The position numbers and the translations under genes are program-made. This document shows, in pieces, positions 1 through 5,357 of a stretch of 7,609 nucleotides of DNA. The notes below the pieces were generated by a model. That model had not been told where the DNA came from. It saw only the letters and a program-made list of their open reading frames with translations, and searched no databases. Source of the stretch: Bacillota bacterium (GTDB lineage Bacteria; Bacillota; Bacilli; Alicyclobacillales; Alicyclobacillaceae); assembly GCA_021820805.1 (NCBI GenBank), contig JAKADF010000151.1, positions 1-7,609 of the forward strand. Reading direction: 5' to 3'. Every line of letters begins with the position of its first letter. Position 1 is the stretch's first letter.

Positions 1-578
1 TGAGAAAAGTAGTAAGTTTGGTTATTCGCCTTGATCGTTTTATCCGAGATGATTTTGGTATTCATTACTCCACCATTATTAGCCTCTATCGAATCTCCAG
101 CTACTTCATAAATACAAATCGAAGGGGAATCGGAGTGACTGCTAGTTGACATTTTTGAATACTCCGCAAGGTATCGTTCGAAATGAGTAGTGTTGTTTTC
201 AAATGTCATTTCAATCCCCGATGAAGTAAGCTTGTAGTCAGGAAATGCTCTGCTGGGGAGTTTCGGTTGAAATGGAAGTTTGACACCGAAATATGTGCTA
301 TTTGTATTAGCAACACTGAATACACCTGTTGTTTTTTGATTAAATATGTTTGTGTTTAATCTATGAATAATAAAAAAGCTGAATGTGCTTGCAAGAACTA
401 TTCCAATACTAATCATCCCAAACGCTTTAAAAAAATTTAACAGACGATGGGATATTTGGCTTTTTACGCTCATTGACTTCAGATTAATTACAATACGGTT
501 TTTTGATTCTTGACTCATTCGTAAATCAGGAGCATTGCGCAACCTTTTTAGTATTTCCTTTTCATTTAATGAATCCAT
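1..578 (-). CDS. Putative membrane anti-sigma factor, partial (C-terminus beyond left edge)
   Basis: The frame is open for 192 codons from an ATG at 578 to the window edge, so the end of the protein is missing. The start has a strong ribosome site (GGGAGGGG) and lies inside the end of the ECF sigma gene, a 17-bp overlap that implies translational coupling. Residues 1-48 are charged and cytoplasmic, with an E-I-L-x-R-L-x-x-A-P pattern near the N-terminus that loosely recalls RsiX-type anti-sigma factors. Residues about 52-71 form one hydrophobic helix. The rest, from about residue 75, is polar and probably extracytoplasmic, with a segment like the PxLPxxxPDYKL type seen in DUF4367-like ectodomains. 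There is no HxxxCxxC zinc-binding motif. The inferred role is to hold the neighbouring sigma factor at the membrane and release it on an envelope signal. Partnership rests on gene order and topology; the family assignment is uncertain. Confidence 0.72.
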   Translation of the reverse strand, partial: MDSLNEKEILKRLRNAPDLRMSQESKNRIVINLKSMSVKSQISHRLLNFFKAFGMISIGIVLASTFSFFIIHRLNTNIFNQKTTGVFSVANTNSTYFGVKLPFQPKLPSRAFPDYKLTSSGIEMTFENNTTHFERYLAEYSKMSTSSHSDSPSICIYEVAGDSIEANNGGVMNTKIISDKTIKANNQTYYFS

Positions 579-1089
579 ATTGTTTCCCCTCCCGTATTTT
601 ATTTACGAGATCCGCTTGGCGAACAGTTTTTAACGCGCGATGAAATGCTGTATTGACACGCCTCGGTGTCCAGTTTAAGACGTTTGCAACTTCCTCACTC
701 GACATATCGTAAACCCCTCGTAAAATAAGGACAGTTCTGTACTGCGGGTTTAGGGACTGCAGAAGACTAAAAATATATTCTTTGGTTTCGGTCAGCTCGG
801 ATGATTCCTCTGGTGTCATCTCGTGAGAAGGAACTGTTTTAAGAACGGCTTCTGAAACGGTAACGATACGATGTTTGCGATAATAATCCCGTGCAACGTT
901 TCGTGCGATTGCAAATAGCCAAGTTTTTGGGCCAGACGTATTATGGAATCCATGAAAGTTTTTAAGTGCCTTAGTAAAGGTTTCTTGAACTAAATCCTCT
1001 ACATCCGTCTTTCCAGTGAAGTAAGCCAAAAATTTGTATACGTCGTCGCTATATGTGTAAAACCACTGTTCAATAACATTAGAATCCAC
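562..1089 (-). CDS. ECF-family RNA polymerase sigma factor
   Basis: This is a sigma-70 family extracytoplasmic-function sigma factor of 175 residues, the usual ECF length. Region 2 spans about residues 10-75: DVEDLVQETFTKAL (29-42) is the core-binding 2.2-type motif, and KTWLFAIARNVARDYYRK (55-72) is the 2.3/2.4 segment that recognises the -10 element. Region 4 spans about 106-157, with the helix-turn-helix SSEEVANVLNWTPRRVNTAFHRALK that reads the -35. A longer frame reaches an ATG at 1134, but I chose the GTG at 1087-1089 because a near-perfect GGAGGTGA lies just upstream with 4-nt spacing; that ribosome site would otherwise fall inside the coding region. The gene overlaps the downstream membrane protein by 17 bp, the classic sigma/anti-sigma arrangement. 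Its subgroup (SigX, SigM or SigW-like) cannot be fixed by eye. Confidence 0.93.
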   Translation of the reverse strand: MDSNVIEQWFYTYSDDVYKFLAYFTGKTDVEDLVQETFTKALKNFHGFHNTSGPKTWLFAIARNVARDYYRKHRIVTVSEAVLKTVPSHEMTPEESSELTETKEYIFSLLQSLNPQYRTVLILRGVYDMSSEEVANVLNWTPRRVNTAFHRALKTVRQADLVNKIREGKQYGFIK

Positions 1090-1279
1090 ACGATCACCTC
1101 CAAACGTTACTAAAAAATAGACTGTTTTTACCACAATTTTATTTCATTCTGATAAGGGAATCTTATATGTCGGGTACCGAAACTGAGAAATACATCACTC
1201 AGTGTAGTAAGGAGTAAATGCTCGATAACAGTAAAATTCACCATGTGGAGTTTGGATGTTGAGCTAAGAGGAGAATTGA

Positions 1280-1465
1280 ACTTGGAATTATACACGAGGA
1301 ACACTTATGCTTGAATTAATCAAGCGAGCGAAAGAGTGCGATGGTTTAGAGCAAATAAGCTTAACAGTGGTTGCTAACAACCACCCTGCAAAGCACCTTT
1401 ATAAATCTGTTGGGTTTGTAGTTTATGGTCATGAGAGAAATGCACTAAAATTCGAGGGAACATAA
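1280..1465 (+). pseudogene. GNAT-family N-acetyltransferase remnant
   Basis: An in-frame stretch just after a TGA (1277-1279) encodes the C-terminal half of a GNAT acetyltransferase. The segment LTVVANNHPAKHLYKSVGF followed by VVYGHERNALKF is a typical GNAT motif B (an N-x-x-A-x-x-L-Y-x-x-x-G-F core). The acetyl-CoA pyrophosphate loop, normally R/Q-x-x-G-x-G/A, is reduced to R-G at the YTRGTLML segment, and everything N-terminal to it is absent or interrupted by stops. The reading frame also stops about 15 residues earlier than usual, right after ALKFEGT. An internal ATG at 1307 would give 52 residues, but no ribosome site precedes it and such a fragment could not bind acetyl-CoA. No gene is evident in 1090-1279 apart from sequence that may be further decayed parts of this gene (for example around 1243-1276). 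Confidence 0.75.
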
Positions 1466-1542
1466 GTGCAGTTAGGTTTACAAGCAGCATGTGCAATTGA
1501 CCTTTGCTCTCTTCATCGCATAAAACAGCTCATGAATTGAAA

Positions 1543-1569
1543 TGTAACAAAGCATAACCGCATTCCGTC
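1543..1569 (+). promoter_or_regulatory. ECF-type promoter (TGTAAC-N17-CGTC) before the Asp-box lipoprotein
   Basis: TGTAAC at 1543-1548 and CGTC at 1566-1569 are separated by exactly 17 bp. This matches the AAC...CGWC architecture of Bacillales ECF promoters and is close to the B. subtilis SigX type. The expected transcript start, near 1576, leaves a leader of about 27 nt containing the ribosome site of the lipoprotein gene at 1603. The ECF sigma factor encoded 500 bp away on the opposite strand is an obvious candidate, but this is inference. A weaker sigma-A-like alternative, TTGACC (1497-1502) with TAAAAC (1521-1526) at 18 bp, lies just upstream. Confidence 0.5.
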
Positions 1570-1602
1570 TTTATGCTGTAAATGTGATGAGGTGGTCAAA
1601 GT

Positions 1603-2826
1603 ATGAAACGGTATAATAAATGGTTGGTCGTAGGCACGGCAATCGCAATCATCAGTATATCCTTGCCAGGATGTTCTACCGCAGGAAATGAGTCATCTTA
1701 TCCGTCCAGCGTAACGTCTAAGTCTTCAACTCGCTCATCCAATTCAACACCTAAATCTTCAGAGACATCTAAGGTACACGAGAATCCATCATCAAAGAAC
1801 ATCACTGAGACTGCTATGCCTACGAGCAACGATACGAAGATGAACGCTTCTGATGATATACACATGACTTCCAACAATTCAGGGTGGGATTTTTCTTCGA
1901 CTCAGGACAGCACACTTGAACCCAACAGTATCATGCACACTGAAAACGGTGGGAAAACGTGGAAAGATGTAACACCATCCCAATTGAATGCCAAAAGTAC
2001 CTTTGCTGGCGGAGAAGCAAAGGATTCAAACAGCGCATGGTTTGTATCAACAAGTGTTCATAATTCGAGCGTTTTTCGCACATCTAACGGAGGCAAGACG
2101 TGGAAGGTAACAAAACTCACGACAACTTACCTAATGGCATGGATAAGTTTTATAGATTCAGAAACAGGATGGATCTTAGCATCTCCTGGTCCCGCCACAG
2201 GACAAGAACCAAGCGATCTTTACTACACATCTAACGGTGGGAAAACATGGAGTAAGATTGCAAGTACGTCTACGAGTTTACCTTTGAATGATGGAAAAAC
2301 AGGGATTTCATTTGTAAACGCAGAGACAGGCTGGATAACAATCGATGATGGTTTGCACGTCGGACAAGTGTCGCTGTATGTAACTCATGATGGAGGACAT
2401 ACATGGTCACCGCAACTTGTACCTGTACCTTCAGCGATGAAAAGCCAATATGTACATCCCTTGCCAGCAACGTTTTCAACAACTGTCAACGGGGTATTGC
2501 CTGTCGTTTTTGATGGTCGAAAAGGGACTATGTTTTATTTCACCACCGATGGCGGAGATACTTGGGTGCCATCTAGTGCTGTTGCGTTAAATAATGTCTC
2601 GAACCTCATTACGGTAAGTGCACACACAGTCTGGGCTACCGACGGACGCAAAGTATATATGACGGACGATGGTGGAAGTGAGTGGAGGATGTGGACACCT
2701 TCAAACAGCGGAGGAATTGTGGGGTTATGGGCTTCAGAGAGTAGTAGTGCCACAGCCACTATATTTACATCACACAACGGAAAAGTTACTCAGTACGATT
2801 TAAATTCAACCAGCATGAAGTCCTAA
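1603..2826 (+). CDS. Lipoprotein with six Asp-box (YCF48/BNR-like) beta-propeller repeats
   Basis: This is a 407-residue exported lipoprotein. Residues 1-23 are a signal peptide (KRxxK, then a hydrophobic run) ending in lipobox LPGC, with Cys24 the lipidation site. Residues about 25-105 are a low-complexity Ser/Thr/Asn-rich linker that would hold the domain away from the membrane. The remainder carries six Asp-box motifs of form S/T-x-D/N-G-G-x-T-W: 113-120, 160-167, 209-216, 261-268, 314-321 and a variant SEW form at 354-361, spaced 40-53 residues apart. ETGW motifs (187-190, 241-244) lie between boxes, as in YCF48/BNR-like beta-propellers. The first three boxes share NGGKTW almost exactly. 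Asp-boxes mark beta-propellers of sialidases, sortilins and the photosystem II assembly factor YCF48; here the ligand is unknown and no catalytic residues are evident. The start has GAGGTGG nine bases upstream, and an ECF-type promoter precedes it. It may act as an extracellular binding or sensing protein. Confidence 0.92.
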   Translation: MKRYNKWLVVGTAIAIISISLPGCSTAGNESSYPSSVTSKSSTRSSNSTPKSSETSKVHENPSSKNITETAMPTSNDTKMNASDDIHMTSNNSGWDFSSTQDSTLEPNSIMHTENGGKTWKDVTPSQLNAKSTFAGGEAKDSNSAWFVSTSVHNSSVFRTSNGGKTWKVTKLTTTYLMAWISFIDSETGWILASPGPATGQEPSDLYYTSNGGKTWSKIASTSTSLPLNDGKTGISFVNAETGWITIDDGLHVGQVSLYVTHDGGHTWSPQLVPVPSAMKSQYVHPLPATFSTTVNGVLPVVFDGRKGTMFYFTTDGGDTWVPSSAVALNNVSNLITVSAHTVWATDGRKVYMTDDGGSEWRMWTPSNSGGIVGLWASESSSATATIFTSHNGKVTQYDLNSTSMKS

Positions 2827-2852
2827 CACTGCAAGGTGCGTTTCGGCTCTTT

Positions 2853-3122
2853 TTGCACTATTGTAGGCAAGAACTGAAGAGGATCTTTAGTGATTTCTGT
2901 ATAAATATTCTATTGTGCAAGCGGCACTGTAATGTCGCTTTTGGCATTGGATTGACGATAATTGTCGTAACATTTCTTTTATTGGTGATGAGCCATGATT
3001 CCAGCGAACCGTTTTGGGAAATTCGTCAAATTCAGCGAAATTTGAAAATATGGACTGGCATTACATCTGTAACGATAATCCTGATGGTACTAGTGGGGTA
3101 TTTCATACGAAACAAAAAGTGA
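2853..3122 (+). CDS. Small two-helix membrane protein, start uncertain, N-terminus overlaps a repeat copy
   Basis: The open frame encodes up to 89 residues if read from the TTG at 2853. Two hydrophobic helices are evident, at about residues 29-46 (FGIGLTIIVVTFLLLVM) and 68-84 (WTGITSVTIILMVLVGY), joined by a polar loop SHDSSEPFWEIRQIQRNLKI and followed by a basic tail RNKK. No family is recognised. The first 30 or so codons are simply the dispersed repeat copy at 2857-2946 read in one frame, and no convincing ribosome site precedes TTG 2853, TTG 2913 or TTG 2952. Either the true start is within or just after the repeat (for example TTG at 2952, giving 56 residues), or the repeat replaced the original 5' end and the gene is broken. 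The hydrophobic pattern and the absence of stops suggest it was coding until recently. Confidence 0.5.
   Translation: MHYCRQELKRIFSDFCINILLCKRHCNVAFGIGLTIIVVTFLLLVMSHDSSEPFWEIRQIQRNLKIWTGITSVTIILMVLVGYFIRNKK
2857..2946 (+). repeat. Dispersed intergenic repeat, copy 1
   Basis: This copy begins about 30 bp after the stop of the Asp-box lipoprotein. It is the closest relative of copy 3 (3848-3939): over about 83 columns I count roughly a dozen differences and no gaps, including the shared blocks GCAAGAACTGAAGAGGA, TGATTTCTGTAT, GCGGCAC and GTAATGTCGCT. The terminal GGGCAG of the other copies is degenerate here (TTGGCAT). It runs into an open frame encoding a small membrane protein. Confidence 0.8.
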
Positions 3123-3125
3123 CGT

Positions 3126-3206
3126 GGCGGGAAACTTACATCGTTATCGTTTACTTTGTATGAAAATACAGTCCATGTGTAAGGCGGAAATGTCGCTCAA
3201 GGGCAG
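3126..3206 (+). repeat. Dispersed intergenic repeat, copy 2
   Basis: This copy starts 3 bp after the stop at 3122. Its left half is poorly conserved, but the right half has GTATGAAAAT, then TGTG, GGCGG and AATGTCGCTCAAGGGCAG in the same order and, within 1 nt, the same spacing as the other copies. Similarity to copy 5 continues beyond GGCAG (TTTAGCTGAGGAAG here, GTTAACTGAAGAAG there). Confidence 0.65.
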
Positions 3207-3248
3207 TTTAGCTGAGGAAGAGATGCATTTTTGAAGGGGGGATCTGAA

Positions 3249-3521
3249 TTGAGAAGAGTCAGCTTGCGAGCTTTGGCAGTCTTGTTCTTTATCGGATTGT
3301 TGGCGTGTATTTACTTTGGTTTCTCATATGGTCATGCAATTTGGGTTTGGCAACAGTTTGACCAAAGCTTTCACGGGCAGTGGCACTCTACACCGCTTTG
3401 GTTTGAAAATCAGGTGGATCTAGCGCTGCACTTGCTAATCATAACTGTCATCATCGCCTGTGCGGCAGGCGGGGCGTGGATTGGAATTCGACGGTCAAGA
3501 AACCGAACGAAATCCGCATGA
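3249..3521 (+). CDS. Small two-helix membrane protein, 90 residues
   Basis: I do not recognise the family. The frame opens further upstream (TTG at 3231), but I chose TTG 3249 because GGGGGGAT sits 6 nt before it, inside the longer reading. The product begins RRVSLR, then has a helix at about residues 8-27 (ALAVLFFIGLLACIYFGFSY), a Trp/His-rich outer loop of about 30 residues (31-56, with WVW, GQWHSTPLWFE), a second helix at about 58-79, and a strongly basic tail RRSRNRTK. Basic ends and an acidic or aromatic loop suggest both termini face the cytoplasm. It follows repeat copy 2 and is separated from the next small membrane gene by 95 bp without a repeat. Small hydrophobic proteins of this size can be membrane-complex subunits or immunity-type proteins, but nothing here decides. 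Confidence 0.72.
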   Translation: MRRVSLRALAVLFFIGLLACIYFGFSYGHAIWVWQQFDQSFHGQWHSTPLWFENQVDLALHLLIITVIIACAAGGAWIGIRRSRNRTKSA

Positions 3522-3580
3522 AATCATTCAGCATTGCTGGATTAACAGGCAGAAAAGTGGAACAACAAGGACACTGCATC

Positions 3581-3599
3581 TATTGGTATAATTTTCATA
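3581..3599 (+). promoter_or_regulatory. Extended -10 promoter before the 71-residue membrane protein
   Basis: A perfect TATAAT (3587-3592) is preceded by TGG, giving the extended TGnTATAAT form recognised by the housekeeping sigma factor without a good -35; none is evident upstream. The 19-base string TATTGGTATAATTTTCATA is repeated exactly at 4793-4811 before another small membrane gene. It lies 25 nt upstream of the start at 3617, so the leader is very short and contains the ribosome site. Confidence 0.6.
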
Positions 3600-3616
3600 A
3601 TGGGAGGTGTAGTTTT

Positions 3617-3832
3617 ATGTTACGAACAGGTAGGTTTTTATTCTTGCTCGGTATTGTTGTTATGGTCGTGGAATTGATAGCGAATATAGTCGGTATTGTA
3701 CGTTTGAGTTCTATTCACGCAGTAGGTATGAACTGGGGTACTACCATCGTTGTGCTGTTCGGTTCTTTCTTTCAAGGTGGGACGTTAATGGGGTTAGGTA
3801 AAATAATTGAGTTGTTAGAACGGAAACGATGA
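3617..3832 (+). CDS. Small two-helix membrane protein, 71 residues
   Basis: The family is not recognised. ATG 3617 is preceded by GGGAGGTG at good distance and by an extended -10 promoter; a longer in-frame reading back to 3476 would put both inside the coding region and overlap the previous gene, so it is rejected. Helix 1 covers about residues 7-29 (FLFLLGIVVMVVELIANIVGIV), and helix 2 about 40-61 (WGTTIVVLFGSFFQGGTLMGLG). The C-terminus KIIELLERKR is an amphipathic basic tail. The GSFFQGGTLMGLGKIIELLE stretch resembles the ending of many short Bacillota membrane proteins of unknown role. Repeat copy 3 begins 16 bp after the stop. A short inverted repeat ACAAG/CTTGT straddles the stop region but lacks a T-tract, so no terminator is claimed. 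Confidence 0.8.
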   Translation: MLRTGRFLFLLGIVVMVVELIANIVGIVRLSSIHAVGMNWGTTIVVLFGSFFQGGTLMGLGKIIELLERKR

Positions 3833-3847
3833 CAAGCTGCTTGTTGG

Positions 3848-3939
3848 ACTAATGTGGGCAAGAACTGAAGAGGACCTTTAATGATTTCTGTATGAATATT
3901 CGCGTGTGCGTGCGGCACAGTAATGTCGCTCTAGGGCAG
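3848..3939 (+). repeat. Dispersed intergenic repeat, copy 3
   Basis: This is the most complete copy and the best reference for the family. From 5' to 3' it carries GCAAGAACTGAAGAGGA, TGATTTCTGTATGAATATTC, GTGCGTGCGGCAC (a small GTGC/GCAC inverted repeat) and TGTCGCTCTAGGGCAG. TGTC and GGCA could pair around a 7-nt loop, using one G-U. From GTATGAATAT to GGGCAG is exactly 50 nt, the same as in copies 1, 4 and 5. Confidence 0.82.
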
Positions 3940-3989
3940 CATGCAACAAGACATACGGGTCACTGGATATATCTGATGCTGGTTATTAT

Positions 3990-3998
3990 TGTTAAGAT
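3990..3998 (+). promoter_or_regulatory. Possible extended -10 promoter before the 197-residue lipoprotein
   Basis: TGTTAAGAT at 3990-3998 fits an extended -10 (TGn plus TAAGAT), 26 nt before the TTG start at 4024. The upstream TTATTATTG is loosely like the TATTGG before the two exact 19-base promoters in this window. No convincing -35 is present, so this is a weak call. Confidence 0.3.
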
Positions 3999-4023
3999 AC
4001 CTGTTTAAAGAGGAGTGATATTT

Positions 4024-4617
4024 TTGAATCGAAAGTTGTACGGAATTGTTGCAGGTATCGTGCTCTTCACAACAGCTATCACTGGTTGTGCCACTTCGAA
4101 AACAACATCCGTCAATGTGACGAATACTACTGTCAAAACGCCCGTGGCGGCGGCACAATTGACTAAATCAAAAATAACGAAACAGTTAGAACAACAAGAG
4201 GGTAATCATGTTCTCAGCAATATCCAAGTCATCACTCTAAAGAATGTAGGTAGTCGAGCATATGCCTTTGTATCTTTCGATGAGGATGGAAAAATGAAGT
4301 ACGCAAATGTTATCCATTTATCATCAGAAGGTACTGGTATGGGGATATTTTCAGCACCGAATGTGAAAGGTCATTCGATACAAGCAGACCAACAAGTCGG
4401 AAAAGATGGCTATAACTTAATCACTGGAGTCGTGGTCAATAATCCAAACGTGAAAAACGTTGTGATTACATTTGCGAATGGAAGCGTAAAACAAGTCCCT
4501 GTTCAGAACGGACAGTTTTTGTTTTTTGGTCAAATCGGGACATCTGAATCGGATGCTTATTTGAAGAACATGATTGGGGTTTCAAACCACGGGGAAATTG
4601 TCGTTAACAAATCATAA
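4024..4617 (+). CDS. Predicted lipoprotein of unknown function, 197 residues
   Basis: The protein starts with NRKLYG and a hydrophobic run, followed by lipobox ITGC; with TTG 4024 as start the lipidated cysteine is near residue 22. I prefer TTG 4024 to GTG 4015 because GAGGAG lies 7-8 nt before it, whereas the GTG overlaps that ribosome site. After the cysteine comes a short Thr/Ser/Asn linker, then two apparently beta-rich segments: one around NIQVITLKNVGSRAYAFVSF and one around KNVVITFANGSVKQVPVQNG. The second looks like a strand-turn-strand ending with FLFFGQIG, a pattern seen in many uncharacterised Bacillota lipoproteins. No catalytic motif is seen and I assign no function. Repeat copy 3 lies 85 bp upstream and copy 4 begins about 60 bp downstream. 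The protein would sit on the outer face of the membrane. Confidence 0.85.
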   Translation: MNRKLYGIVAGIVLFTTAITGCATSKTTSVNVTNTTVKTPVAAAQLTKSKITKQLEQQEGNHVLSNIQVITLKNVGSRAYAFVSFDEDGKMKYANVIHLSSEGTGMGIFSAPNVKGHSIQADQQVGKDGYNLITGVVVNNPNVKNVVITFANGSVKQVPVQNGQFLFFGQIGTSESDAYLKNMIGVSNHGEIVVNKS

Positions 4618-4676
4618 GCCATAGAGCAAAGACTTCATGCTCAGCAAGAATGTGAATATACGGATCTTGAACAAAC

Positions 4677-4763
4677 AGGGGCATAAACCGAAGAGCACCG
4701 AGCCTGGACGCTTGCATGATTATTCACCTGGTGTGGCAGCAGCCTTCTGTCGCTCTCGGGCAG
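4677..4763 (+). repeat. Dispersed intergenic repeat, copy 4
   Basis: This divergent copy is GC-richer than copies 1 and 3. It carries GGGGCATAAACCGAAGAGCA at the left, then TTGCATGATTATTCACC (shared in part with copy 5), GGCAGCAGCC, and CTGTCGCTCTCGGGCAG at the right. CTGTC and GGCAG can pair (one G-U) around GCTCTCG. GCATGATTAT to GGGCAG is exactly 50 nt. The text after GGGCAG (GTGCAATAACA) resembles that after copy 3 (ATGCAACAAGACA). No gene is seen between 4618 and 4872. Confidence 0.72.
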
Positions 4764-4792
4764 GGAATGTGCAATAACAGCGATACCAAATT

Positions 4793-4811
4793 TATTGGTA
4801 TAATTTTCATA
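4793..4811 (+). promoter_or_regulatory. Extended -10 promoter within an inverted repeat
   Basis: TATTGGTATAATTTTCATA is an exact duplicate of 3581-3599, with TATAAT at 4799-4804 and the extended TG two bases before it. Here it is bracketed by an 8-bp inverted repeat, ACCAAATT (4785-4792) and AATTTGGT (4815-4822), absent from the other copy. The arms flank the -10 and expected start point, so they could be an operator or a leader hairpin. The next gene starts at 4873. Confidence 0.55.
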
Positions 4812-4872
4812 TATAATTTGGTGTTTTGCGTACAGTTGGTAAAAGCGAAATTTGAAGAGGGGATTTTATAAA

Positions 4873-5076
4873 ATGTTGACGCAAATAATGTATCTTCCCT
4901 TACTAAGGAACGTTTTTATGGTTGCTTTTGTGGTTTGGATTGCATGCATAGTTTTTAATATCAAATTGGCACTAAAGAAAAATAGAAGTGCCTACGCTTG
5001 GATATTAGCAGGGATTTTCTTTACATGGATAAGTACAGTTGTTCTGTACACGATGCCTTCTTTAGAACAAAAATAA
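4873..5076 (+). CDS. Small two-helix membrane protein, 67 residues
   Basis: The family is not recognised. ATG 4873 follows GAAGAGGGGAT by about 10 nt; a TTG at 4852 in the same frame would place the ribosome site inside the gene, so it is rejected. Helix 1 covers about residues 13-31 (NVFMVAFVVWIACIVFNI), a basic loop KLALKKNRSAY follows, and helix 2 covers about 42-60 (AWILAGIFFTWISTVVLYT). The positive loop predicts that the loop is cytoplasmic and both ends face outward, the reverse of the 90-residue protein at 3249. Repeat copy 5 follows about 43 bp after the stop. It has its own extended -10 promoter, so it may be a single-gene unit. Confidence 0.72.
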   Translation: MLTQIMYLPLLRNVFMVAFVVWIACIVFNIKLALKKNRSAYAWILAGIFFTWISTVVLYTMPSLEQK

Positions 5077-5118
5077 TTGAATGTTGAGTAAACAAGGCGT
5101 TACTTCCGTCGCTAATGT

Positions 5119-5200
5119 CATACCTTAAGAACTGCACGGTCTACGGTCTTGCATGATTATACGAGCCGACAGGGGCAATACTTTTGTAGCTCTTTGGCAG
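5119..5200 (+). repeat. Dispersed intergenic repeat, copy 5
   Basis: This is the most degenerate copy but still collinear: CATACCTTAAGAACTGCACGG aligns with the left part of copy 4, TCTTGCATGATTAT is nearly identical to it, and the end is TGTAGCTCTTTGGCAG in place of TGTCGCTCTCGGGCAG. GCATGATTAT to GGCAG spans exactly 50 nt. A stray CGTCGCT at 5107-5113 just before it may be debris of another copy. Confidence 0.62.
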
Positions 5201-5251
5201 GTTAACTGAAGAAGGATTGACTATCAACCAATCAGGAACTAGCCACACAAG

Positions 5252-5272
5252 AAGCTCCTTGGGAGCTTTTTT
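5252..5272 (+). terminator. Intrinsic terminator closing the small-gene region
   Basis: A perfect 7-bp stem AAGCTCC/GGAGCTT with a TTG loop is followed by a run of T (six counting the last stem bases). It is rightward only; the opposite strand lacks a T-tract. It separates the repeat-punctuated genes from the ECF operon. It also lies inside an unrelated 62-codon open frame, which argues against that frame being a gene. Confidence 0.8.
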
Positions 5273-5357
5273 GCGTTTCAACGTAGTATTACGCTCCTTG
5301 AGGGGATCCTGCCATGAAACAAAACTGAGATGTCCGAAAGGGCGTACCACGTATTTT

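Noticed and set aside
1100..1131. An ECF-like GTAAAAAC-N17-CGTT on the minus strand before the first sigma gene.
   Set aside because: The -10 abuts the GGAGG ribosome site, so the transcript would begin inside or past it.
1182..1203. A 6-bp inverted repeat ACTGAG/CTCAGT as a terminator or operator.
   Set aside because: The stem is short, there is no T-tract, and a match this small is expected by chance.
3931..4158. A 75-codon minus-strand open frame rich in Cys and His.
   Set aside because: It covers the lipoprotein signal peptide and promoter region in antisense and lacks a ribosome site; the Cys/His content follows from the opposite strand's codons.
2857..5200. Reading the repeats as canonical integron attC sites or a CRISPR array.
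   Set aside because: No conserved GTTRRRY/RYYYAAC ends are visible in the copies, and unit spacing (from about 270 to 830 bp with genes between) does not fit CRISPR.
5308..5336. TGAAAC near 5317 with a downstream CGTA as a SigW-type promoter.
   Set aside because: The gap is about 22 bp instead of 16-17, so the elements cannot pair properly.
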